A stretch of DNA of 57,337 bases, taken from the NCBI GenBank assembly GCA_964555935.1, contig CAZKUN010000023.1, forward strand, positions 1-57,337, given 5' to 3'. The notes beneath the pieces were generated by a model that saw nothing but the letters and a program-made list of their open reading frames with translations, was not told where the DNA came from and made no database searches. Of this stretch, positions 18,901 through 27,802 are shown piece by piece. A program made the position numbers and the translations under genes. Within the stretch, counting starts at the first letter, position 1; each line of letters opens with the position of its first letter. This stretch comes from CAZKUN01 sp964555935 (lineage in GTDB: Bacteria > Armatimonadota > Zipacnadia > Zipacnadales > VGFC01).

Positions 18901-20390
18901 GCGACCCGTCCCGTCAGCGCTATCGGGAAGCGGTCCAGATCGATCAGCGGCCACCAACTGTAGTTCGGCATCGCGACGGGAGCGACGCTGAGGGCTTGCC
19001 CCGGCAACTCGCGGTCCGCGACGACCTTCCGCGTCTCAAGGTCAATCGCCAGCAAGCGCTCCCCGTCACGGCACGCGACGAACAACTTCTCAACCGACAG
19101 CGCCGGCTCCATGTGTGGCCGCTGGAGTTGGATGCCATGCACGATCGCCAGTCCGTACGGTGCGGGCGGCGTCTCGATCTCCTCGACAGCCAGCGTCTCC
19201 GTGTTGATGACCACGATCCGCCCGCCGAGGGCGTCGGCGACATACAGCATCCCGCGTTTCGAATCGACCACGATGTCCTGCACGTAGCCGCCGATCTCAA
19301 TCTCGCCCGCAACCGCTTTCGTCTTCACGTCCAGCACGCCGACCTTGCCGGCATTCGGCGCGGCGAAAAACAGCCGCTCGCCGAGCAGCGCCATCGAGGT
19401 GGGGCCCTGCTGACCGGCCAGCGCGACGGGAGGATTGCTCGGCGCGGGCGCGTCGGTGACGGACGAAACATCAACCGTCTCCGTCTTCCCGGCGGTGGCA
19501 ATGCGCAACTCGCCGGGATTCGGAGCGTCGTACTTCGTCTTGTCCGGAGCGGCGGCGGAGCGATGACTCTCACCCGGGTAGCTAAGCTGATCCGCGAGGA
19601 GCTGCTCAACCTCGTAATCATCGAACACAGCCGGCGCAAATCGCGCGATGAGTTGAGGCTCGGGCTCGCGGAGTATCTCGAGATTGATGACCGGCGCGTC
19701 GAACTCGATCGTCGCCACTGTCTCGGCGGCCGTACCCGTCGTCAGATCGGGCGGACGTATCGCCGTGACGCACTTCCCTTCGCGACAGCCCACATACAGC
19801 AAGCCCCCGTACATCTCAAGCGACCAGGGCTCGCCTGGCGTTGGGATCTCCCACTAGTCGCGCGAACTGTCGACGCCCGCGGCGGGGAATCCAACGATCC
19901 GATCTCCCGCGGCATCGGCCACGATAATGGTGTTTCTCTCGCCATCGACACAGATGTCCGTCAGGTACCCGCCGATGTCATGGTAGCCGGCCGGCTTGCC
20001 TGACTCGGCGCGGACCACGCCCACGCGACCGGTCCTTGGCGCCGTGTAGAAGACCAACCCGTTGTGCACGACGACCTTGTCCGGGCCGCTCTGAGCCTGC
20101 ACCGGATAAGGGAAACGGTCCGCGTGCTTCTGTTCGCCATCACGCCACCAGACCGGGTTCACGCGCAGCGTCGTCTGCTGCTTCACGCTGAATCGATACT
20201 CGAGCGCGCCCTCGCCGGTCGCATACGCGCCGCCACTCGCCTCGCCTCGCTCAACGGCGGCCCACCCGGTGGCGTCCTCCGCCTCCCACGTGGCCGTCTC
20301 GCCCACCTTCGGCAAGCCATGTGATGCTGCCGCCGCAGTCACCGCTAGTGCCAGCAACACACAGATCAGTATCCCGATTCGCGCGCGCAT
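15949..20390 (-). pseudogene. Giant exported heparinase II/III-type protein with beta-propeller, disrupted twice
   Basis: One coding unit, apparently broken. GGGGAGG precedes the start at 20390, and the first 178 codons encode a signal peptide and the beginning of a YVTN-like propeller (DICVDGERNTIIVADAAGDRI). An in-frame TAG (19856-19854) then interrupts the frame, which continues without change for over 1,080 codons with more propeller blades, a CBM/beta region and a heparinase II/III-like alpha-toroid. Near 16609-16622, in a CACACGCACACG tract, the frame shifts; the neighbouring frame resumes the C-terminal beta-sandwich (IVGQGSVTAFETRPEHDY) to the TGA at 15949. The intact protein would be about 1,470 residues and is expected to eliminate uronic-acid polysaccharides outside the cytoplasm. 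Two lesions favour decay or assembly error; TAG is the ordinary stop of neighbouring genes. Confidence 0.72.
16222..16248. repeat. Family A palindrome inside a coding frame
   Basis: Identical over 27 bases to 281-307. On the minus strand it encodes PVGQASSPV within the C-terminal domain of the heparinase-type gene and keeps its frame open. See findings. Confidence 0.85.
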
Positions 20391-20456
20391 TGCAGGTCCT
20401 CCCCAGTTGTCGATAGGTCCGGCGTTATTGTCTGCCCGCCCGCGCTATCCCTCCCC

Positions 20457-20544
20457 GGAAAAATAGGGACAGCAACCCTTTTTCACCTTTCGTTGCAGAA
20501 TAATGGTTGGATTTGTGAAAAAGGGTTGCTGTCCCTATTTTTCC
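20457..20544. repeat. 88-bp GGGACAG palindrome, copy 2
   Basis: Perfect 30-bp arms (20457-20486 and 20515-20544) around a 28-nt loop. The outer arm is GGAAAAATAGGGACAGCAAC; the inner arm is CCTTTTTCAC, different from copies 1 and 3 yet still complementary. This is the only copy lying between two divergent genes, 66 nt from the start of each. Confidence 0.92.
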
Positions 20545-20610
20545 AAGGCCGTTGGTGACGCGGTGACGAACACGGGCCTACCTACTGATTCCCCAGTGAG
20601 GCAATTGCCC

Positions 20611-22440
20611 ATGTCAGACGCGCCGGCCAAGAAACTCATCATCATCGGCTTCGATTCCATCTCCCTCCCCACCCTCGAGGAGTTCGTGCGTCGCGGGGCG
20701 CTGCCGACCGTCGGCAAGCTTATGGAGGAGGGATCCGTCACGCAGACGTGGCCCTGCTTTCCGATGGAGACCGGCACCAACTGGGCCTGCCTCGCCACCG
20801 GCGCGAGCCCGTGGGTCACCGGATGCAACATGAGCGTCCACTATCCCGGAGATCGCCTCGACGAGCGCTCCTCCGGCTTCCCCGCCTCGGTCTGCAATGC
20901 CGAGCAGATCTGGACCACCGCCCATGACGCGGACAAGCTGTCGATCGTCTTCGATTGGGCCCAGAGCTTCCCGCTTAAGCATGACGAGGGCATCATCCAC
21001 GTCGGCGAGGACGGCCGGCCCGACAACGCCCAGCGCGCGCTGCAGGAAGTCCGCGCGTACGCCACCCACCCGCGCCAGCCTGGCCCTCACGTCACCGAGA
21101 TCGCGCCCAAAGTGCCGGAGAAGGGCGATGCCATCTTCGAGCTGCCCATCGATCCCGGCCCGCAGAGCCGCTACAAGAGGGTCAAGCCACTCCACGCCGT
21201 CATCCGCCTTGGCGACGAGGGCTTCGAATCGATCGACATCCTCGCGGCGAAGAAAGACAAGACGCCGCTGCTGAGCTGCCGGCTCGGCGAGTGGACCGAC
21301 TGGGCGCTCCACTCATTCCGCGCCGATGGCAGGGACGTGCAGGCCGCGGTCCGTGCCAAGCTCCTCAAGCTCTCGCCCGACGCGAGCGAGGTGCACCTAT
21401 ACCTCTCCGAGATCTACTGCCAGGAGGATTTCGTCCAACCCACCGGCCTCGCGCCGGGCCTCGTCGAGCACTGCGGGCCATTCATCATCCAGTCCTCGCG
21501 CCAGCAGGTCGTTCAGGGCGGCGCGTCCGACATCGCGACCTACTTCGAGGAGCAGAAGTACCTCGCCCGCTGGTGGCAAAGCGCCGCCGCGCGACTGCTC
21601 ACCACCCAGGCGTGGGACATGTTCATGCTCAAGTGGCACGGGCCCGATTGGACGAACCATCTCACGATGTACATGATCGATCCGCGCCATCCGATGCACG
21701 AGCCCGACCGCGCCGACGAGGGATGGGCCATGTGGGACGAGCTGATGCGATGGGGCGATGACATCGTCGCGACGGCGCTCGAGGCCGCCGGTCCGGACAC
21801 GCTCGTCGCGCTCGTCAGCGACCACGGAGGCGACACGATGCTGCCCGGCCTCCACAACCGCGACGCCGCCAACGCCGTGCTCCGCGAGCGCGGCTGGCTG
21901 GTGCGTGGCGAGAAGGGCATCGACTGGTCGGAGTCCGTCGCCCTCGGGACGGAGCACTACGTCTACCTCAACGTGAAGGGTCGCGAGCCGAAGGGGAAGA
22001 TTGAGCGAGGGCGGGAGTACGACGAGCTTCGCGACGAGATCATCGAGGCCTTGCTGTCGGCGAAGGATGGCTCCGGCCGGCACGTCTTCCGCGTGGTATT
22101 GCCTATGGAGCAGGCGGGCCGATTCGCCGTGGGTGGGGATCGCGTCGGCGATATCTTCCTGCTGCCCGCCGTCCATCGCGCCGAGACCGCCACGCCGCGC
22201 GATGAGTTCTGGCGCACCCACACGCGCGAGCAGACCGGCACGTGGGACTGGCCTCGTCTCAATGCCGGCAGTCACTCCGATGACGCCTACTTTATCCTCA
22301 GCGGGCCGGGCGTGAAGTCCGGCTACCGGCGCGAGCGCCCGACGCTCATCACCAGCGTCGCTCCCACGTGCGCCACCGCGTTCGGCATCCCCGTCCCCGC
22401 CGACGCGGACGGCTCCGTGCTGTGGGATTTCATGGAGTGA
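20611..22440 (+). CDS. Alkaline phosphatase superfamily enzyme (type I phosphodiesterase-like)
   Basis: A 609-residue cytoplasmic protein without signal peptide. Metal and nucleophile motifs of the superfamily are visible: IIIGFDSIS near the N-terminus (Asp ligand), a candidate nucleophile Thr in METGTNWAC, the central HGPDWTNH, and VSDHGGDTM (Asp and His ligands). It resembles type I phosphodiesterase/nucleotide pyrophosphatase or phosphoglycerate-mutase-like hydrolases; the leaving group cannot be assigned. The ATG at 20611 has GAGG 8 nt upstream; the frame's 5' extension to 20503 runs through the palindrome and is rejected. The 3' end overlaps the convergent amidohydrolase gene by 11 nt. 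Confidence 0.85.
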   Translation: MSDAPAKKLIIIGFDSISLPTLEEFVRRGALPTVGKLMEEGSVTQTWPCFPMETGTNWACLATGASPWVTGCNMSVHYPGDRLDERSSGFPASVCNAEQIWTTAHDADKLSIVFDWAQSFPLKHDEGIIHVGEDGRPDNAQRALQEVRAYATHPRQPGPHVTEIAPKVPEKGDAIFELPIDPGPQSRYKRVKPLHAVIRLGDEGFESIDILAAKKDKTPLLSCRLGEWTDWALHSFRADGRDVQAAVRAKLLKLSPDASEVHLYLSEIYCQEDFVQPTGLAPGLVEHCGPFIIQSSRQQVVQGGASDIATYFEEQKYLARWWQSAAARLLTTQAWDMFMLKWHGPDWTNHLTMYMIDPRHPMHEPDRADEGWAMWDELMRWGDDIVATALEAAGPDTLVALVSDHGGDTMLPGLHNRDAANAVLRERGWLVRGEKGIDWSESVALGTEHYVYLNVKGREPKGKIERGREYDELRDEIIEALLSAKDGSGRHVFRVVLPMEQAGRFAVGGDRVGDIFLLPAVHRAETATPRDEFWRTHTREQTGTWDWPRLNAGSHSDDAYFILSGPGVKSGYRRERPTLITSVAPTCATAFGIPVPADADGSVLWDFME

Positions 22441-23428
22441 GGCCCAGCAACCGGCGCGCATTCCCACCGAACACGCCCGCAATCTGACTATCCGTCAGCC
22501 GCGCGTGACGCGCCGCCAGCTTCAGGCATCGCAGCGCCTCCAACCCCACCAGCACGGGCTCGATCCGGGAGTACGCCGCCACCGCCTCCCAATCCAGCGT
22601 GCCCTCATCCAGCCACACGAACGAGTCCCCGATCGCCACGCACCGCCCCCGGAAGTGGCTCACCGGAAAATCGCTCCCGTACAGCAGTTTCTCCGGCCCG
22701 AGCACCTCGATCACCGCCTCCAGCGCGCCGCAGTCGGTGATGCCCGAGCTATCGCAGAACAGGTTCGGCAGGTCGCCCAGCGCGACGAGGCCCTCAACCG
22801 TGTGGTGCGGGTTGAACCCGCGCGCCGCGTGAGCCAGGATCAGCTTCATCTCCGGGTATTTCGCGCAATAGCGCCTGATCGAATCCTGATTCCGGGCGTC
22901 AGCCACGGCCCGTGCCTTCACGAGATGCAGCACGACGCACAGGCCCTCCTCATGCGCGATCCGGGCATGCTGTTCGGGGAAGAACTCCTCCACATCCGCG
23001 TCCCACGCCATCTCCCCCGTCACGAACCGGTGATACGGTTTCAGCGCGCTGAACCCCCCACGTCGCACCTCCTCGCGGACATGCTCCGGGTCCATATCCG
23101 GCGTCACCAGCATCGCGCCGACGCAGCCGTCGTCAGTCCTTGCCTCATCCGCCACATGCGCATTTGCCTCAGCAACCGCGCTGCGATCACCGAAACCCAG
23201 GAACAGCCCGTCGATCCGCCGGCCCGGCATGATCCACTCCGCCTGCGCGCGGAACTCGCTCAACGTGACGACCTCGGGGCCGATGTCGATGATCCCTCGC
23301 GGCTCGGGCCACAGTTCCCTTATATATAGGTGTGCATGGGCGTCGAACACGGCCGGCGGCACGAAGCCATCCAGCTCCCGCTCGAACAGTTCTCGATCAC
23401 ACTCGCGACGTTCCCACGATACCGACAT
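22430..23428 (-). CDS. Amidohydrolase family (Amidohydro_2) protein
   Basis: A 332-residue cytoplasmic protein. The metal-binding signatures of the TIM-barrel amidohydrolase-2 family are visible: FDAHAHLY at the N-terminus, ILAHAARGFN in the middle and LLYGSDFPVSH toward the C-terminus. The family covers hydrolases and decarboxylases of ring or lactone substrates; the substrate here is not evident. The start at 23428 has GGGAG upstream, and the upstream frame extension to 23476 crosses a repeat (23468-23487). Convergent with the phosphatase-superfamily gene, sharing the last 11 nt, and divergent from the LamG-GH99-like gene. Confidence 0.85.
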   Translation of the reverse strand: MSVSWERRECDRELFERELDGFVPPAVFDAHAHLYIRELWPEPRGIIDIGPEVVTLSEFRAQAEWIMPGRRIDGLFLGFGDRSAVAEANAHVADEARTDDGCVGAMLVTPDMDPEHVREEVRRGGFSALKPYHRFVTGEMAWDADVEEFFPEQHARIAHEEGLCVVLHLVKARAVADARNQDSIRRYCAKYPEMKLILAHAARGFNPHHTVEGLVALGDLPNLFCDSSGITDCGALEAVIEVLGPEKLLYGSDFPVSHFRGRCVAIGDSFVWLDEGTLDWEAVAAYSRIEPVLVGLEALRCLKLAARHARLTDSQIAGVFGGNARRLLGLTP

Positions 23429-23467
23429 GGCGATCACGCTCCCCGGTCGGTCCTTTCGCTGTCGTGG

Positions 23468-23487
23468 GACAGGCATCCTCGCCTGTC
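23468..23487. repeat. Family A palindrome, inverted copy
   Basis: GACAGGC-ATCCTC-GCCTGTC, one base different from the reverse complement of the copies at 281 and 16222. It lies in the 137-bp divergent promoter region between the amidohydrolase gene and the LamG-GH99-like gene. Confidence 0.7.
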
Positions 23488-23565
23488 ACCCAACGCAGAG
23501 GCCCGCCCCCATCTCCCACGGAACTCCCTCCTCGCCGCTCCGTTCGGTAACTGTGGAGGCCTTAC

Positions 23566-26500
23566 ATGACCGCACTTCTGCTACTCGCATCCGCCGCATT
23601 CGCCATTGAGCCCATCGCTCACTACGACTTCGAGGGCGCCGACCTCGCGCCCGAGATATCCGGCGCAGCGACTGTCGACGCCATCCACGGCAAGGGGATC
23701 CGGCTCACCGGCGCCGGCGGGATCGAGATCCCTCACGCCGACGCCCTCAGATCCTCCGCGGGCTTCGCGGTGGAGCTATGGGTGCAGTTCAGCGATGTCT
23801 CCCACAACATGGCGATCCTCGCCAAGCCCGACGAGTACCAGATCCGCATCGATCCCGCTCCCGAGGGCGCGAACATTTCCTTCTTCGTCAACGTGGGCGG
23901 CATGCTTGAGCCACGCTCCCGCGGCCCGCGCGCCGAGGTCGGCAAGTGGTATCACATCATCGCGAGTTGGGACGGCAGCCACGCCTCGCTCTGGGTCAAC
24001 GGTCGCCAGTACCGGCAGAAGCGCGAGGGCCCTCTCGTCTCCACTGAGAACCCGCTCCTTATCGGCCTGCCGCAGAAGTGGGGGCCATACGGCCTCGAGG
24101 GGATCATCGACGACGTCAGCATCTACAACCGCCCCCTCACCGACGCGGAGATTCTGCTGGCTGAGTATGGGCTTGATGCAGACACCCCCCGCGGCTGGCA
24201 GGGGATCTTGGTCGATGATTTCGCCGAGGATCGCGGCCGCCTCGCCGGCACCGTCTCCGGTCACCCATCGGCATTCGTGCGTCGCGGCATGGATGCTCCG
24301 ACCGCCGAGAACACCTTCGCCTCGCTCCGGATGTCGGTGTCTGCGGGTGAGACAGGCCGATTGCTTTTCGTAGCCGACGACGGCCCCGGCATCGTCGAGT
24401 TTCCGCTGCACGCCGACGGTGAGATGCACTCGTACGTCCTCGACTTGAGGGACCACGCCAAATGGCTCGGCGCGATGCGATCGTTTGCCCTCGCGCCGTC
24501 GGACGCCGATGCATCGGTACGGGTCGACCGCCTGAGCTTCGGTGCCTCACCGCGTGGCCTGCCCGAAATAGAGATTGAGTCCCTGCTGGCCGATCAGCCC
24601 ATCGTCCGCGCCGGCAAGCCATTTGGCGTGACTGCGGTGATCCACAACACGGGCGGCCCCGCGGACGGCTATGCCAATCCGCCGTTCGTCCAGATCGAGA
24701 CGGACGACGGCCTCTCCATACCCTTCGAGCAGCGGGAGCAGAGGATCTCTGCTGGCTTCGGCGAGCGCCAGGAGTTCAGATGGCAGGCCACCGCCGATAA
24801 ACCAGGCCGTCACACAGTGACGCTTCGTGCCGGCCTGGCCCGCACCCTGGGACGGTTCGCCGAGAATCCCGCCGAAGTCCCGCTTCACCTCAATGTCACC
24901 CCGCCCGTCAACCTCCCATCCGCCGACTACGTCCCCGAGCCCGAGGTCGCTGAGAGCGAACTCCTCGTCGGCGCGCACTACTGCCCGCTCTGGAAGCAGG
25001 GCTCGCGGGGCAGCGGCTGGGAGCTGATCGAGCCCTATCCCGAGCGCGAGCCGGGCCTCGGCTGGTACGATGAGGGCTCGCCGGAGGTCGCCGATTGGGA
25101 GATCAAGTGGGCGCTTGAGCATGGCATCGACTACTTCGTCTACTGCTGGTACCGCACCGATCAGGGCAACGGCCGCGTGGATCAGTTCCTCGGCCACGCA
25201 GTCCACGACGGCCTGTTCGAGGCGCGCTACGGCGACCAGTTCAAGTTCACGATCATGTGGGAGAACCAGCAGAAGGGCGTCGCCGGCATCAGCGACGAGC
25301 AGGACTTCCTCGTGGTTCTCCTGCCGTGGTGGATCGAGACCTACTTCAAGCGCGACAACTACGTCAAGATCGACAACAAGCCGCTGCTCTACATCTACCG
25401 GCCCGAGTTCCTCGTGAACGACCTCGGCAGCGTCGAGGCCGTCAAGAGCGCGCTCGAGAAAGCCGATCAGATCTGCCGCGAGGCTGGTTTCGATGGACTG
25501 ACCCTCCTCGGCGAGTACCGTGGCGTCAACCCCAAGCCGCTTCAGCTCATGGTCGACGAGGGCCTCGACTACGCCTTCCAATACTGCTGGGCCATTCCCG
25601 GCGATCCCGACGATGAGACCGCCGTCGCGACCCAGGAGGACTACTGGCGCCAGTGGCGCGAGCTGGATGTCATCCCCGAGATCATCACGATCTCCCAGGG
25701 CTGGGATTCGACGCCCTGGCACGGGTTCACCCACAGCGCGTGGGCGCTTCAGCCCGAGAGCTTCGAGCGGCTCTGCCGCAGCGCGAAGGCTCACATTGAG
25801 ACCCTCCCCGAGGGCTCTCTCGGTCGGAAGACAGTGCTGCTCGACAACTGGAACGAGTTCGGCGAGGGGCACTACATCGCGCCGACGCGCGAGTTCGGAT
25901 TCGGCTACCTCGATGCCATCCGCAACGTCTTCACCGACGCCCCCGAGGAGCACGTCGATCTCGTCCCGTCTGACGTCGGCCTCGGGCCGTATGACTCTCT
26001 CTACGAGACATTCAAGACCAAGCGCGAATCCGCTCGAGTCTACGCCCTGACTGAGAATCTCCCGGCAGGCGTCGTCGGCTATTGGTCCTTCGATGAGGAT
26101 GACGATGCCCCCATCGCCCTGGATTATTCCGGCAACCGTCAGGGCGGCATGTTGGAGGGCGGAACGCGGGTCGAGGGCGTTCGCGGCAAGGCGCTGCTGT
26201 GCGATGGCGGCTGCGTTGCCATCCCACCTGGCATTTTTGCGCAACCCATCGATGCGATGACCGTCGAGTGCTGGGTGAAAACCGACGTTCCGGACCAGTC
26301 CGACAAGTGGTTCGTCAACAGCATCTACGGCAACGGGGGATCGGGCTTCCGGTTCGGCCTATCCGGCGGCAAGCTCGCGTTCTCGATTCCGCAGACCCCC
26401 TGGAGCCACCACTTCCTGGCTCCCGACCCTCTCCCCCTCGACGAGTGGGTCCACGTTGCGGCCACCTACGATGGCGACATGCTCAGAATCTACATGGCCG

Positions 26501-26667
26501 GCGCCGAGGTCGCGTCGCTCCAGCGCGGCGGACGCATCTACGCGCCCACGGGTCCGCTCACCTTGGGCAGCTACGCCCAGAATCACCCCGCTCACTTCAC
26601 CGGCGTTCTCGACGAGGTCCTAATCTACAACCGCGCCCTGACCGCCACCGAAATCGCCGGAGAATAG
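23566..26667 (+). CDS. Exported LamG - GH99-like (WbsX) - LamG protein
   Basis: A 1,033-residue modular protein. A short signal peptide (MTALLLLASAAFA) is followed by a LamG / concanavalin-A-like domain (about 20-205, ending DVSIYNRPLTDAEI), a linker of beta domains (about 210-460) and a GH99-like / WbsX TIM barrel (about 465-800: ELLVGAHYCPLWKQG, WALEHGIDYFVYCWY, LLDNWNEFGEGHYI). A second LamG domain (about 830-1030, ending DEVLIYNRALTATEI) closes it. GH99-like domains occur in endo-acting mannan-type enzymes and in O-antigen-related proteins; LamG domains likely bind the polymer. GTGGAGG lies 6 nt before the ATG. The stop codon TAG is the junction with the palindrome at 26667-26752. Confidence 0.88.
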   Translation: MTALLLLASAAFAIEPIAHYDFEGADLAPEISGAATVDAIHGKGIRLTGAGGIEIPHADALRSSAGFAVELWVQFSDVSHNMAILAKPDEYQIRIDPAPEGANISFFVNVGGMLEPRSRGPRAEVGKWYHIIASWDGSHASLWVNGRQYRQKREGPLVSTENPLLIGLPQKWGPYGLEGIIDDVSIYNRPLTDAEILLAEYGLDADTPRGWQGILVDDFAEDRGRLAGTVSGHPSAFVRRGMDAPTAENTFASLRMSVSAGETGRLLFVADDGPGIVEFPLHADGEMHSYVLDLRDHAKWLGAMRSFALAPSDADASVRVDRLSFGASPRGLPEIEIESLLADQPIVRAGKPFGVTAVIHNTGGPADGYANPPFVQIETDDGLSIPFEQREQRISAGFGERQEFRWQATADKPGRHTVTLRAGLARTLGRFAENPAEVPLHLNVTPPVNLPSADYVPEPEVAESELLVGAHYCPLWKQGSRGSGWELIEPYPEREPGLGWYDEGSPEVADWEIKWALEHGIDYFVYCWYRTDQGNGRVDQFLGHAVHDGLFEARYGDQFKFTIMWENQQKGVAGISDEQDFLVVLLPWWIETYFKRDNYVKIDNKPLLYIYRPEFLVNDLGSVEAVKSALEKADQICREAGFDGLTLLGEYRGVNPKPLQLMVDEGLDYAFQYCWAIPGDPDDETAVATQEDYWRQWRELDVIPEIITISQGWDSTPWHGFTHSAWALQPESFERLCRSAKAHIETLPEGSLGRKTVLLDNWNEFGEGHYIAPTREFGFGYLDAIRNVFTDAPEEHVDLVPSDVGLGPYDSLYETFKTKRESARVYALTENLPAGVVGYWSFDEDDDAPIALDYSGNRQGGMLEGGTRVEGVRGKALLCDGGCVAIPPGIFAQPIDAMTVECWVKTDVPDQSDKWFVNSIYGNGGSGFRFGLSGGKLAFSIPQTPWSHHFLAPDPLPLDEWVHVAATYDGDMLRIYMAGAEVASLQRGGRIYAPTGPLTLGSYAQNHPAHFTGVLDEVLIYNRALTATEIAGE

Positions 26668-26752
26668 AAAAATAGGGACAGCAACCTATTTTCACTTCTC
26701 AGGCTATCTCAATGAAATGTTTCGTGAAAATAGGTTGCTGTCCCTATTTTTC
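26667..26752. repeat. 86-bp GGGACAG palindrome, copy 3
   Basis: Perfect 29-bp arms (26667-26695 and 26724-26752), 28-nt loop. The inner arm is CTATTTTCAC. The loop is 23/28 identical to the reverse complement of the copy 1 loop. It fills the space between two convergent genes almost exactly: it shares one base with the upstream stop codon and ends one base before the other stop. Confidence 0.92.
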
Positions 26753-26753
26753 G

Positions 26754-27740
26754 TTACTCCCGCCGCGTCAGCTTCCACGCATCGGGGAACATGTTGTTCC
26801 CCGCGATCATCCACAGGCCCCCGTCATACACGCAGACGCTCGCCGCGTGCCTCGGTGCCCATGGCGTGTCCTTCAGCTCCGTCCAATTCGTCCCATCCTC
26901 CGAGTACCAAACATCCTTCCGATTGGCCACGCCCTCGTACCCTTCCATCACCCACAGCTTCCCATCGAACACCGCCACCTCGTGATACTGCCGCGGCTCC
27001 CATGGCGCGGCCTCGGTGTGACACTCCCAGTTCACTCCATCCGCCGAACTCCACACGTCGTTGTAGAACAGCCGCTGCGGATGGTCCGGCGTGTCATACG
27101 TCCCTCCGCCGAGCAACCACATCCGCCCGTTCATGACCGCCGAGCCGCCGATCATTCCACGCGGCGCCCACGGCGCGTGCTCGGTGACGCGCGTCCATTC
27201 AGCGCCGTCCTCGCTGCACCAGACATCGTTGTAGTAGATGTCCTCATCTTCCGAGGCGATGAACCCCGGCAGCGTCTGGCCGCCCAGGACCCAGATCTTC
27301 TGATCATGCACCACCGTGTGGTGTAGCACCCGCCGCCACCACGGCACTTTCGGGTTCACCAGCGTCCAGTCCACGCCATCGGCCGTGCTCCAGACATCCG
27401 TCTGATACTCTCCCGCAATGCAGTCACCGCCCACGATCCACATCTTCTGATCATGCACCGCGTACCCCGCCGTGTGCCGACCCTCCCACGGCGCCTTCAG
27501 GAGCTTGAGCGTCCACTCCGCGCCGTCGGTCGAACTCCAGACCTCGCTGTTGCAGATCGCCGGGAAGTTGACCTTATCCCCTGGATTCCACCCGCCGAGG
27601 AGCCACATCTTGTCCTCGTAGACCACGATCCCCGCTCCGTCGCGCCCCGCGAAATCCGCTTCCAGCGTGACTTCCTCCCAAACATACTCCTGAGCCATCG
27701 CGCTACCCCCCATGATGCAGATCACCGCAATTGCGTTCAT
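26754..27740 (-). CDS. Exported Kelch-type beta-propeller protein
   Basis: A 328-residue protein with a short signal peptide (MNAIAVICIMGGSAMA). Six Kelch-like repeats can be read, each with a MWLLGG/IWVLGG strand, a DVW-S-DG-W turn and an APWEPR/HH segment, for example KMWLLGGWNPGD, KIWVLGGQTLPG and RMWLLGGGTYDT. A six-bladed propeller is likely; its ligand is unknown. The start at 27740 has GAGGG upstream and begins at the signal peptide; the frame extension to 27980 runs through intergenic repeats and is rejected. Convergent with the GH99-like gene across the palindrome. Confidence 0.82.
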   Translation of the reverse strand: MNAIAVICIMGGSAMAQEYVWEEVTLEADFAGRDGAGIVVYEDKMWLLGGWNPGDKVNFPAICNSEVWSSTDGAEWTLKLLKAPWEGRHTAGYAVHDQKMWIVGGDCIAGEYQTDVWSTADGVDWTLVNPKVPWWRRVLHHTVVHDQKIWVLGGQTLPGFIASEDEDIYYNDVWCSEDGAEWTRVTEHAPWAPRGMIGGSAVMNGRMWLLGGGTYDTPDHPQRLFYNDVWSSADGVNWECHTEAAPWEPRQYHEVAVFDGKLWVMEGYEGVANRKDVWYSEDGTNWTELKDTPWAPRHAASVCVYDGGLWMIAGNNMFPDAWKLTRRE

Positions 27741-27802
27741 TGCCCTCGCTCCGTCCCGTATAGTACCCGCGCAGGTAGGTCCGCGTTCGTATCGGATGTG
27801 AT

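Noticed and set aside
19854..19856. TAG reassigned to an amino acid
   Set aside because: Several neighbouring genes (for example those ending at 9503, 14156 and 42843) use TAG as their normal stop, so genome-wide reassignment is unlikely.
24547..26244. 565-codon minus-strand ORF
   Set aside because: Antisense to the LamG-GH99-like gene, which has clear domains and a strong ribosome site.
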